The position numbers and the translations under genes are program-made. Shown piece after piece: positions 52,943-60,808 of a stretch of DNA of 64,000 bases. Source of the DNA: Streptomyces camelliae (GTDB lineage Bacteria > Actinomycetota > Actinomycetes > Streptomycetales > Streptomycetaceae); assembly GCF_027625935.1 (NCBI RefSeq), contig NZ_CP115300.1, positions 7,378,001 to 7,442,000 of the forward strand, given 5' to 3'. The notes below the pieces were generated by a model. It was given only the letters and a program-made list of their open reading frames with translations, was not told where the DNA came from and made no database searches. Numbering within the stretch: the stretch's first letter is position 1; each line of letters opens with the position of its first letter.

Positions 52943-53856
52943 GCTCCCCCAATCTCTCGGCTTCGCTCGAGCCGGGGGCACCCCCATCCACCAGCAAGCC
53001 CCTCGGCGGCGGACTGTCCCGCAAACGCACCGGCTCCCTCGCCTGGCACCTCGGCGCCCTGCTGATCCTGGCGGTCATCCTCTACCCGGTCGTCTGGGTG
53101 ATCGGCGCCTCCTTCAAGCCCAGCAAGGACATCATCAACAGCCTCACGCTGTTCCCCTCCCACCCGATCCTGAGCAACTTCAAGGGCCTCGCCGACGGCA
53201 TCGCGGACATTCAGATCTGGACGTTCTTCCAGAACTCGCTCTTCTACGCCGGCGGTGCCGTCGTCGGCGTGCTCATCTCCTGCTCGCTGACCGCGTACGC
53301 CTTCGCCCGCATCCGGTTCGCCGGCCGCAACGTGCTGTTCTCGCTGATGATCGGCACGCTGCTGCTGCCGTACCACGTGCTGCTGATCCCGCAGTACGTG
53401 ATGTTCCAGAAGCTGGGCTGGGTCAACACCTACGTCCCGCTGCTGATCGGCAAGTATCTGGCCACGGAGGCCTTCTTCGTCTTCCTCATGGTGCAGTTCA
53501 TGCGGAACCTGCCCAAGGAACTCGACGAGGCCGCCCGCCTCGACGGCTGCGGGCATCTGCGCATCTACTGGTCGATCGTGCTGCCGCTGTCCCGGCCCGC
53601 GCTCATCACCAGCGCGATCTTCACCTTCATCAACGCCTGGAACGACTTCATGGGCCCGCTGATCTACCTCAACGAGCCCGGCAAGTACACGGTCTCCCTG
53701 GGCCTGATGATGTTCCGCGACTCCGACGGCGTGGCCGCCAACTACGGCGGGATGATCGCGATGTCCCTGGTCGCGCTGCTGCCCGTGCTGCTGTTCTTCC
53801 TCGCCTTCCAGCGGTATCTGATCGACGGGATGGCGACCTCCGGACTGAAGGGGTGA
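52939..53856 (+). CDS. Sugar ABC transporter permease 2 (UgpE-type)
   Basis: A 305-residue permease with six helices and EAA loop LDEAARLDGCGHLRIYWSIV. Its ATG overlaps the previous stop (ATGA). Codons 2-16 (SSPNLSASLEPGAPP) are encoded by a copy of a dispersed GC-hairpin repeat, so the N-terminal tail probably arose by insertion of that element at the gene start. The membrane part begins near residue 33 and looks intact. Confidence 0.93.
   Translation: MSSPNLSASLEPGAPPSTSKPLGGGLSRKRTGSLAWHLGALLILAVILYPVVWVIGASFKPSKDIINSLTLFPSHPILSNFKGLADGIADIQIWTFFQNSLFYAGGAVVGVLISCSLTAYAFARIRFAGRNVLFSLMIGTLLLPYHVLLIPQYVMFQKLGWVNTYVPLLIGKYLATEAFFVFLMVQFMRNLPKELDEAARLDGCGHLRIYWSIVLPLSRPALITSAIFTFINAWNDFMGPLIYLNEPGKYTVSLGLMMFRDSDGVAANYGGMIAMSLVALLPVLLFFLAFQRYLIDGMATSGLKG
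52941..52987. repeat. Dispersed GC-hairpin repeat inside a permease gene
   Basis: Reverse-complement relative of 28107-28151: both share GGGGGT, then a C run, CTCGAGCGAAG(C/T)CGAGAG and GGGGGAG. Here it starts 2 bases after the start codon and stays in frame for the permease. Pairing arms CTCGGCTTCGCTCGAG and the outer C/G runs are kept. Confidence 0.75.
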
Positions 53857-53864
53857 GGCGCGCC

Positions 53865-54455
53865 ATGGCCCAGGCTCGGGTGAAGCCGCGCCGGGAGTCC
53901 GTCTTCGCGGAGCGGTTCGCCGTCTTCGCCGAGTGCCTGCTGACCGGCGTGTGGATCGCGGTGGCCTCCCTGGGGGTCGTCACCTACCCGGCCGCCTTCG
54001 CCGCGGGCGCCCGGCATCTGCGCCGGCGCACCGGCCACCAGGGCGGCGGCCTGCGGGAGTTCGCCGCCGACTTCCGGGCCGCCCTGCGCGGCGGCTGGGT
54101 GGTCGGGCTCGCCGGCTGGGTGGCCGCGGCCCTGGCCTGGCTGGACGTCCAGGCCGTACGGGCCGGGCTGCCCGGCGGGCCGCTGGTGGGGGCCGTAGGA
54201 CTGTTCGCGCTCATCGGGGTCGCGGTCGCCGGGCTGCGCGCGGCGGCCGTCTGGGCGCCGGGCACCCCCTGGCGCGGCCTCCTCGCCGACGCCGGCCGGC
54301 GTACGGTCCTCGACCCGGCCGGATCCTTCCTGCTCGTCGGCGGAGCGGTCCTCACCTGCTGTTCCGCCCTGCTCATCGCCCCGCTGGCGGTGCCCGTGCT
54401 CGGGGCCGTCACGGCGGCTGCCGTCGCCGTGGAGGAGCGGTACCGGCGTCGCTGA
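53865..54455 (+). CDS. DUF624/YesL-like membrane protein
   Basis: A 196-residue protein with about five helices, including LLTGVWIAVASLGVVTYPAAFAAGARHL near the N-terminus, which resembles YesL-type DUF624 proteins found beside oligosaccharide importers. The ATG at 53865 has GAGG six bases upstream; a GTG at 53853 overlapping the permease stop is possible. It sits between the permeases and the YetA-like enzyme, as DUF624 genes do in pectin-utilisation loci. Function unproven. Confidence 0.75.
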   Translation: MAQARVKPRRESVFAERFAVFAECLLTGVWIAVASLGVVTYPAAFAAGARHLRRRTGHQGGGLREFAADFRAALRGGWVVGLAGWVAAALAWLDVQAVRAGLPGGPLVGAVGLFALIGVAVAGLRAAAVWAPGTPWRGLLADAGRRTVLDPAGSFLLVGGAVLTCCSALLIAPLAVPVLGAVTAAAVAVEERYRRR

Positions 54456-54534
54456 CCCGCCTCACGGCCGGCGCCCCGGGCGCCGCGCCTCTCTCTGTCA
54501 TGCCCCTGACCAGCACATCTATGGAAGGAAGGCC

Positions 54535-57270
54535 ATGTCTCCCATCCCCCGCAGGTCCCTCCTCAAGGCGGCCGCCGTCGCCGGAGCAGCCGCGCAGTTC
54601 AGCTGGGCGCTGGGGGCCAAGGACGCCGAGGCCGCGCCGCGAGCCGCGGCCGGCGACGCCGACCCCGTGACCCTGGACTGGCTGGAGGACGGCGGCCTCG
54701 GCGCCGCGCCCGGCTCCACCGTCGGCGTGCCCTGGCCCATGGGCGCCTACCAGGAGGACCAGACCTTCGCGCTCACGGACGCAGCCGGCAAGGACGTCCC
54801 CGTCCAGACCTGGCCCCTCGCCTACTGGCCCGACGGATCCCTCAAGTGGACCGCCCATGCGGTGAGTTCGGGCGACGGCAAGCTCACGCTCACCGCCGGG
54901 ACGCCCGCCGCACCCGACAAGAAGGTCACCGTCGACCGGAGCGGCGGCACCATCGACGTCTCCACCGGCGTCATCTCCGCGAAGATCGGCAAGAACGGCT
55001 CCACGATCGTCAAGTCCGTCACCCGCGGCTCCACCGAGATCGCCCGCGACGGCCGGCTCGTCCTCATCCGGCAGCCCGAGGTCGAGGACGAGGACCAGGG
55101 CACGGTGAAGACCGAGCGCTTCGACGGCGCCATCGACTCCGTCACCGTCGAACAGGACGGCCCGGTCCGCGCCGTCGTCCGCATCGACGGCAAGCACCGC
55201 AAGGGCGACCGGAGCTGGCTGCCGTTCTCCCTCCGGCTGTACTTCTACGCCGGCGCCGACTCCTTCCGCATGGTGCACACCATCACCTACGACGGCACCC
55301 AGGAGCCCGGCAAGGCCTCCGGCGACTTCATCCGCGGGCTCGGCGTCCGGTTCAGCGTGCCGATGCGCGACGCGGCGTACGACCGGCACATCCGCCTCGG
55401 CGGCGAGGGCACCGGCCTGCTCCGCGAGGCCGTCCAGGGCATCACCGGACTGCGCCGTGACCCGGGCGCCGCCGTACAGGCGGCCCAGTACGCGGGCCAG
55501 AAGCTGCCCGACCCGTCCACCTGGGACCAGCGGGTGACAACCCGGCTGCAGTACATCCCGCACTGGGGCGACTACACCCTCGCCCAGCTCTCCGCCGACG
55601 GCTTCACCCTCCGCAAGCGCACCAAGCAGGGCTACGGCTGGATCGCCGCCGGCGGCGGCAAGCGGGCCTCCGGCTTCGGCTACGTCGGCGGCGTGAGCGG
55701 CGGACTCTCCTTCGGCCTCAGGGACTTCTGGGAGAAGTTCCCCGCCCAGCTCGACATCCGCGACGCCCACACCGACGAGGCCACCGTCACCCTCTGGCTC
55801 TGGTCCCCCGAGGCCCAGCCCATGGACCTGCGCTTCTACCACGACGGCATGGGCCAGGACACCTACGCCAAGCAGCTCGAAGGTCTCAACATCACCTACG
55901 AGGACTACGAGCCCGAGTTCGGCACCCCCTACGGCATCTCCCGCACCTCCGAACTCCTCTTCTGGGCCAACGACGCCACCCCGGAAGCCGACACCCTCGC
56001 CCGGCAGGTCGCGGCCGTACGCGTGCTGCCCCAGCTCGCCGCCCCACCCAAGCAGCTCATCAAGGCCAAGGTCTTCGGCCCCGGCCTGTTCTCCGAACCG
56101 GACCGCTCCACCGCCGCCAAGGCCAAGATCGAGGACCACCTCGACTTCCTCTTCACCTACTACAAGGACCAGGTGGAGCAACGCCGTTGGTACGGCTTCT
56201 GGGACTACGGCGACTTCATGCACACCTACGACACCGTGCGCCACCAGTGGCGGTACGACGTCGGCGGCTACGCCTGGGACAACTCCGAGCTCTCGCCCGA
56301 CCTGTGGCTCTGGTACGCGTACCTCAGAAGCGGCCGCTCCGACCTGTTCCGCTTCGCCGAGGCGCTCACCCGGCACACCGGCGAGGTCGACGTCTACCAC
56401 CTCGGCAAATGGGCGGGCCTCGGCACCCGGCACGGCGTGCAGCACTTCGGCGACAGCGCCAAGCAGCAGCGCATCGCCAACACCACCTACCGCCGCTTCT
56501 ACTACTTCCTCACCGGCGACGAACGCGTCGGCGACCTCATGCACGCCAACGTCGACTCCGACGAGACCTTCCTCGTCCTCGACCCCCAGCGCAAGGTCCG
56601 CACCGCCCCCTACACCCCCGACCGGCACGCCCTGTCCATCGGCTTCGGCACGGACTGGAGCGGCCTGGTCTCGGCCTGGCTCACCGAGTGGGAGCGCAAG
56701 GGCCCCAAGTGGGAGAAGGCCAAGGCGCGCGTGCTGTCCACGATGCAGGGCATCGCCGCCCAGCCCAACGGCTTCGTCCAGGGCAGCGGGCTGTACGACC
56801 TCGACACCGGCAAGTTCGCCGTCGCCGCCACACCGGTCGTCTCGGTGTCCCACCTCTCGGCCGTCTTCGGTCTCAACGAGCTGTGCGCCGAGCTGATCTA
56901 CCTGGTCGACATGCCCGACTTCAAGAAGGTCTACCTGGACTACTGCCGCTACTTCAACGCCACCAAGGCCGAACAGAAGGCCCGCTACGGCTCCGACTTC
57001 GGCACCCTGCTGCTCTTCCAGGGCCACTCGCGCCTCGACGCCTACGCCGCCGTACAGACCGGTGACGCGACGCTCGCCAAGCGGGCCTGGACCAAGTTCT
57101 ACGGCTCCGACGGCTACACCGAGTCCTCGCCGTGGAAGACGGAGAAGCTGACCGGACCGGTCGCCCTGGTCGAGGGCAGCGAGGCGGCCTGGGTGTCCAG
57201 CAACGACACCGCGCTCTACGGCCTCGCGGCCATCGAGAACCTGGCCCTGCTCGGCGACAGGATGCCGTAG
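54535..57270 (+). CDS. Exported YetA/PL26-like exo-rhamnogalacturonan lyase-family protein
   Basis: A 911-residue secreted protein with a Tat signal (SPIPRRSLLKAAAVAGAAAQ). Domains appear to be an N-terminal beta-rich part (about 40-480; PVTLDWLEDGG, YFYAGADSFRMVHTITYDGT) and a C-terminal helical toroid (about 520-905; YGFWDYGDFMHTYD, YAWDNSELSPDLWLWY, HRYHLGKW-like YHLGKWAGLGTRHG). This layout and these segments recall YetA of Bacillus and fungal PL26 rhamnogalacturonan exo-lyase. RBS GGAAGG. Operon position after a sugar importer supports oligosaccharide breakdown. Family call from memory, catalytic residues not assigned. Confidence 0.75.
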   Translation: MSPIPRRSLLKAAAVAGAAAQFSWALGAKDAEAAPRAAAGDADPVTLDWLEDGGLGAAPGSTVGVPWPMGAYQEDQTFALTDAAGKDVPVQTWPLAYWPDGSLKWTAHAVSSGDGKLTLTAGTPAAPDKKVTVDRSGGTIDVSTGVISAKIGKNGSTIVKSVTRGSTEIARDGRLVLIRQPEVEDEDQGTVKTERFDGAIDSVTVEQDGPVRAVVRIDGKHRKGDRSWLPFSLRLYFYAGADSFRMVHTITYDGTQEPGKASGDFIRGLGVRFSVPMRDAAYDRHIRLGGEGTGLLREAVQGITGLRRDPGAAVQAAQYAGQKLPDPSTWDQRVTTRLQYIPHWGDYTLAQLSADGFTLRKRTKQGYGWIAAGGGKRASGFGYVGGVSGGLSFGLRDFWEKFPAQLDIRDAHTDEATVTLWLWSPEAQPMDLRFYHDGMGQDTYAKQLEGLNITYEDYEPEFGTPYGISRTSELLFWANDATPEADTLARQVAAVRVLPQLAAPPKQLIKAKVFGPGLFSEPDRSTAAKAKIEDHLDFLFTYYKDQVEQRRWYGFWDYGDFMHTYDTVRHQWRYDVGGYAWDNSELSPDLWLWYAYLRSGRSDLFRFAEALTRHTGEVDVYHLGKWAGLGTRHGVQHFGDSAKQQRIANTTYRRFYYFLTGDERVGDLMHANVDSDETFLVLDPQRKVRTAPYTPDRHALSIGFGTDWSGLVSAWLTEWERKGPKWEKAKARVLSTMQGIAAQPNGFVQGSGLYDLDTGKFAVAATPVVSVSHLSAVFGLNELCAELIYLVDMPDFKKVYLDYCRYFNATKAEQKARYGSDFGTLLLFQGHSRLDAYAAVQTGDATLAKRAWTKFYGSDGYTESSPWKTEKLTGPVALVEGSEAAWVSSNDTALYGLAAIENLALLGDRMP

Positions 57271-57350
57271 CCGGATCGGTTCTGGGGAGCGCCGTCGCAC
57301 GGGCGGCGGCGCTCGCCTCCCGAGTGTGGCCCGCGCCACGGCCCGGCGCA

Positions 57351-57366
57351 TGAGTACACGTACTCA
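57351..57366. promoter_or_regulatory. Palindrome upstream of SRPBCC gene
   Basis: TGAGTAC-AC-GTACTCA, perfect 7-base arms, 33 bases before the ATG at 57399. The size and symmetry fit a dimeric repressor site; the cognate regulator is unknown. Confidence 0.5.
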
Positions 57367-57398
57367 GATCGCCGCCCCGGGCCGGGCAGACTCCCGCC

Positions 57399-57845
57399 AT
57401 GGACTGGAACCGCTACCGCTTCCTCAGCCTGTGGTCCCTGCCCGCCCCGCCGGCGGCCGTGTACGCCGTACTGGAGCGGCCCGAGGACTATCCCCGCTGG
57501 TGGCCGCAGGTACGGGCGGTGACCCGGCTGGACGACTCCACCGGCGTGATCACCATCCGCTCCGTGCTGCCGTACGCCATGAGCTTCACCGCGCGCGAGA
57601 CCCGTCACGACCCGGACGCCGGGGTCCTGGAGATCACCATGTCCGGCGACATCGAGGGCTGGGCCCGCTGGACGCTCACCGCCGACGGCTCGGGCACTCT
57701 CGCGCGATACGACCAGGTGGTGCACGTGAACAAGCCCCTGCTCCGGTGGCTGGCCGTGCCGGGGCGGCCGGTCTTCCGCGCCAACCACCGCCTGATGATG
57801 CGGTCCGGGCGGCGGGGACTGATGAGGCATCTCGAAGCGGTTTGA
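57399..57845 (+). CDS. SRPBCC-fold (polyketide-cyclase-like) protein
   Basis: A 148-residue single-domain protein of the START/Bet v1-like superfamily: starts FLSLWSLPAPPAAVYAVLERPEDYPRWWPQ, ends with helix PLLRWLAVPGRPVF and NHRLMMRSGRRGL. These fold around small hydrophobic ligands; function unknown. No RBS is seen. A perfect palindrome lies just upstream and could be its operator. Ends 39 bases before a tRNA gene. Confidence 0.85.
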   Translation: MDWNRYRFLSLWSLPAPPAAVYAVLERPEDYPRWWPQVRAVTRLDDSTGVITIRSVLPYAMSFTARETRHDPDAGVLEITMSGDIEGWARWTLTADGSGTLARYDQVVHVNKPLLRWLAVPGRPVFRANHRLMMRSGRRGLMRHLEAV

Positions 57846-57871
57846 AGGATCGGCGCCTCGACCTGTATTGT
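57842..57871 (+). promoter_or_regulatory. Promoter of tRNA-Val copy 2
   Basis: -35 TTGAAG (57842-57847), 18-base spacer, -10 TATTGT (57866-57871), 13 bases before the tRNA. The -35 overlaps the end of the SRPBCC gene. Confidence 0.65.
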
Positions 57872-57884
57872 TCAGTGCGTTCCC

Positions 57885-57956
57885 GGGCGATTAGCTCAGT
57901 GGGAGAGCGCTTCGTTCACACCGAAGAGGTCACTGGTTCGAACCCAGTATCGCCCA
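57885..57956 (+). tRNA. tRNA-Val (CAC), copy 2
   Basis: Identical over all 72 bases to 49518-49589: anticodon loop TTCACAC, acceptor GGGCGAT. Own promoter upstream and own terminator downstream. Confidence 0.97.
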
Positions 57957-57965
57957 CCCGGAGAG

Positions 57966-57991
57966 GGCCGGTCCGCAGCAGCGGACCGGCC
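57966..57991 (+). terminator. Terminator after tRNA-Val copy 2
   Basis: Perfect arms GGCCGGTCCGC (57966-57976) and GCGGACCGGCC (57981-57991) with loop AGCA, followed by TTTCG. Confidence 0.85.
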
Positions 57992-58010
57992 TTTCGCGTG
58001 CTGTACGTGC

Positions 58011-58736
58011 TCATGCCGCCGCCGGCAGCTCCGGCCTGAGCGGCCAGTCCGTGCTGACGATCTCCTCCGAGCCGCTGCGCGCGAACCACGCCTGCAGGCC
58101 GCGGGCCTGTGCCGCGTGCCAGTCGGTCTGGAGCGTGTGCAACTCGGCGGGGGAGAGGCGCTCCAGCCGGGTCGCGAAACGGCGGCCCACCGCCCGTACG
58201 ACCTCCAGAGCGGCCAGCGCGTCAGCCGCCGCGTCATGCGCGTCCTGCAGCTCCACGCCGTAGTGCGCGCACAGGTCGGTCAGCGTGCGGCGGCCCTTGC
58301 GGTACCGGTCCAGGTGCTTGTCCAGCACGCGCGGGTCCAGCACCCTGAGCGGCACCGACTCGAACCAGCGGTCCAGCGAGGACGCCCGGTGTCGACGCAA
58401 CTCCCGGTCCAGCAGCGTCAGATCGAACGGCGCGTTCATCACCACCAGCGGGCGGCCCATCGCCGCGTGCTCCGCCAGCTGCTCGGCTATCTCGTACATC
58501 ACCGGCGCCGGCCAGCGGCCGTTGTGCTGGAGGTGCTCCTCCGTCAGCCCGTGCACCTCCGTCGCCGCCTCGGGCACCGGCACCCCCGGGTTCACCAGCC
58601 ACCGGCAGATCCGGGGCCGGGTGCCCGGGGCGTCCTGGACGACGACTGCGGCCGACACGATCCGGTCGGTCTCGACGTCCACACCCGTCGTCTCCGTGTC
58701 GAAGGCCGCGAGCGGCCCCTCGTACCAGCTCGTCAT
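58011..58736 (-). CDS. DnaQ-like 3'-5' exonuclease
   Basis: A 241-residue DEDDh exonuclease. ExoI motif FDTETTG (D13, E15), ExoII in VVMNAPFDLTLLDREL, ExoIII LQDAHDAAADALAAL with the catalytic His and Asp. Length fits stand-alone exonucleases related to the polymerase III epsilon subunit; a role in proofreading or nucleic-acid turnover is possible. AGGAG upstream of the ATG. Confidence 0.9.
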   Translation of the reverse strand: MTSWYEGPLAAFDTETTGVDVETDRIVSAAVVVQDAPGTRPRICRWLVNPGVPVPEAATEVHGLTEEHLQHNGRWPAPVMYEIAEQLAEHAAMGRPLVVMNAPFDLTLLDRELRRHRASSLDRWFESVPLRVLDPRVLDKHLDRYRKGRRTLTDLCAHYGVELQDAHDAAADALAALEVVRAVGRRFATRLERLSPAELHTLQTDWHAAQARGLQAWFARSGSEEIVSTDWPLRPELPAAA

Positions 58737-58904
58737 CCGAACCCAACTCCTCGTTCACCCACCGCAGATGACGTTCCGTCTTCTGCCCGTTTGGTGATAC
58801 CCGGGCCGTTTGCGCCGTACGCCGGGAGGAGACAACAGGAGTACGGGTCTTTGCAGTTCAGCGGCCCGCAGCGGGGACACTCATTGCCTGGAAGGCTGTT
58901 GGTC

Positions 58905-59471
58905 ATGGCCATAGCGCAGCCCGAGCGGGGCGGGCTGCTGCCCGATCGCCCGGGCACCGTCCGCGGCACGCTCGCCACCACCGCCTGCATGGAGACACTG
59001 CAGGTCGGCTATCTGCACGCGGTCGCCGCCGCGGCGGGCTGCTCGCTGTCCCAGCCCTTTCCGGACAACGGCATCGACTGGCACGTCAGCCACAGCGCGC
59101 CCGGACACACCGTCGACGACGAGGTCACCATCAAGGTGCAGCTGAAGTGCACCTACCAGATCGCGCCGAACCCCCCGGGCCGCTCCTTCTCCTTCACCCT
59201 CGACAACGACCATCTGCGCAAGCTCGCCCGCACACCCGTCTCGGTGCACAAGATCCTGGTCGTCATGCTCGTCCCGCGCTCCCAGGACGACTGGCTGCGC
59301 GCCAGCCACGACCGGCTCGACCTGAGGCACTGCTGCTACTGGGTGAACCTCGCCGGCCACCCGGTCACCGGCCGGCACCGGACCACCGTGCGGATCCCGA
59401 CCTCGCGCATCTTCGACGACCGGGCGCTGTGCGAGATCATGACGCGGGTCGGGACGGGAGGCAGGCCATGA
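58905..59471 (+). CDS. DUF4365-like protein
   Basis: A 188-residue protein. The first part (CMETLQVGYLHAVAAAAGCS, NGIDWHVSH) and the lysine segment VTIKVQLKCTYQ resemble DUF4365 proteins, which have a PD-(D/E)XK-nuclease-like core (D in GIDW, Q-x-K in VQLKCT). If so it may act on nucleic acid. GGAAGG before the ATG. It overlaps the next gene by ATGA, so the two form a pair. Confidence 0.75.
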   Translation: MAIAQPERGGLLPDRPGTVRGTLATTACMETLQVGYLHAVAAAAGCSLSQPFPDNGIDWHVSHSAPGHTVDDEVTIKVQLKCTYQIAPNPPGRSFSFTLDNDHLRKLARTPVSVHKILVVMLVPRSQDDWLRASHDRLDLRHCCYWVNLAGHPVTGRHRTTVRIPTSRIFDDRALCEIMTRVGTGGRP

Positions 59472-60709
59472 GGAGCCGTCCGTACGAGGAGCTGCCCCGC
59501 CAGGTCCGGCCCCATCCCGACGATCCCGCCTGGCAGCAGCCCCCCGACCCCGCCCGGGTCGACCCCGCCGTGTTCGGCGCCCTGCTGCACCGGCACGGCT
59601 GGCAGCGCCGCGGCGGAGCCCCGGGACGCTACGGCCGCTGGACCCCGCCGGGACCGGGCGGCGGCGGGACCAGCCTGCTGGTGCCGGAGAGCCGCGCCTT
59701 TCCCGACAGCGACGACCTGCTGGGCGAGGCCCTCGACGCCCTCGCCCGCAGCGAGACCCCCGACGCGCGCGAGGTGCTGATCTCCCTCGCCGTGCCCAGC
59801 GACGAGATCCGCTGGTGGCGGGACACCCCGGGCGGACCCGTCGGCGCCGCGCCCTGGAGCGTGGACGAGCAGCTGCGCGGCGCCGCACGGCAGATGCTCC
59901 TCGCCGCCGCGCTCGCCACCCGCGCGCGTGCCGGCTACCACGGCGCCCGCCACCGCCGGGCGGCAGCGGAGCTGCTGGAGGACGTCCTCGTCGGCCCCGC
60001 CGTCGAGGGCCGCACCCTCACCGCCTTCGCTCCCGTGCCCACCGGCCGCCCCCTCGCCGTCCGCCTCCACCAGGCCCTCTTCGCCGCCCGCGAGGCCATC
60101 GACTACCAGCGGGCCACCGGCGGCATGGACGCGTTCGACAGCGCGGTCGAGGCCGGGGTCAGCCGCGAGCTGACCGAGGCGCTGGCCGCGTTCGTCCACG
60201 GCACCGAAGGCGCCCGGATCGCCGTCGCCTGGGCCCCGGGCGCCGGCGTCCCCGAGGGCTGCGCGGCCTCCGCCGAACCCGTCGAGTTCTCCCCGGGCGA
60301 CCTGCCCGCGCTGCGCGAGGCCGCGGCCCGCTATCTGCGCGAGGAACCCTCCGTGCCGGTCCGGATCACCGGCGCCGTGGTCCGCATGCGCCGCTCCGGG
60401 CCCGGCGGCGCGGGCACCGTACGGCTGCGCGTCCTCGCCGGTGCCGAGGTCCCGCACGTCCGCGTCACCCTGGACGAGGAGGACTACCGCATCGCCGGCC
60501 ACGCCCATCTCGTCGGACTCCCGGTGCGCGTGCACGGCCGGCTGGAGCGCCGGGGCGGTTTCCGCCGGCTCACCGGCGCCTCCGGGGTCGTACCCGTACA
60601 CGTCGACGAGGCGGAGCGGGACCGGCTGATGAAGGCACTGCAGGAGCCCGCCGGGAAAGGTGCCTTCTTCGAGGAGGCCTGCGGGGAAGCGTACGGGGAC
60701 GGGGACTGA
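59468..60709 (+). CDS. Uncharacterised partner of the DUF4365-like protein
   Basis: A 413-residue soluble protein that I do not recognise. The N-terminus is Pro/Arg-rich (VRPHPDDPAWQQPPDPARVD), followed by a helical middle (about 110-260) and a C-terminal beta-rich part (about 300-395; VRITGAVVRMRRSG, VRLRVLAGAE, VPVRVHGRLERRGGFRRL) that could be OB-like. Translational coupling (ATGA) to the upstream nuclease-like gene suggests they work together. Confidence 0.7.
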   Translation: MRSRPYEELPRQVRPHPDDPAWQQPPDPARVDPAVFGALLHRHGWQRRGGAPGRYGRWTPPGPGGGGTSLLVPESRAFPDSDDLLGEALDALARSETPDAREVLISLAVPSDEIRWWRDTPGGPVGAAPWSVDEQLRGAARQMLLAAALATRARAGYHGARHRRAAAELLEDVLVGPAVEGRTLTAFAPVPTGRPLAVRLHQALFAAREAIDYQRATGGMDAFDSAVEAGVSRELTEALAAFVHGTEGARIAVAWAPGAGVPEGCAASAEPVEFSPGDLPALREAAARYLREEPSVPVRITGAVVRMRRSGPGGAGTVRLRVLAGAEVPHVRVTLDEEDYRIAGHAHLVGLPVRVHGRLERRGGFRRLTGASGVVPVHVDEAERDRLMKALQEPAGKGAFFEEACGEAYGDGD

Positions 60710-60808
60710 GGGTGACCGTTTCGCGGTCGGTGCCGTCGGGTCGGTACGATCGCCTGTGCGCGCGCTCCTGGTATGGCGCCGCACCCCACCTTCAGTCAGG
60801 AGAGACCG

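Noticed and set aside
54409..57351. A 980-codon open frame antisense to the PL26-like gene
   Set aside because: Composition is the complement shadow of a well-supported gene with Tat signal and RBS; no motif is visible.
49518..57956. Integrated mobile element bounded by the two tRNA-Val genes
   Set aside because: No integrase, excisionase or replication gene lies between them, both tRNAs are complete, and the content is metabolic.
60710..60808. T-box leader upstream of thrS
   Set aside because: The gap is only about 100 bases and lacks the T-box core and antiterminator sequence.
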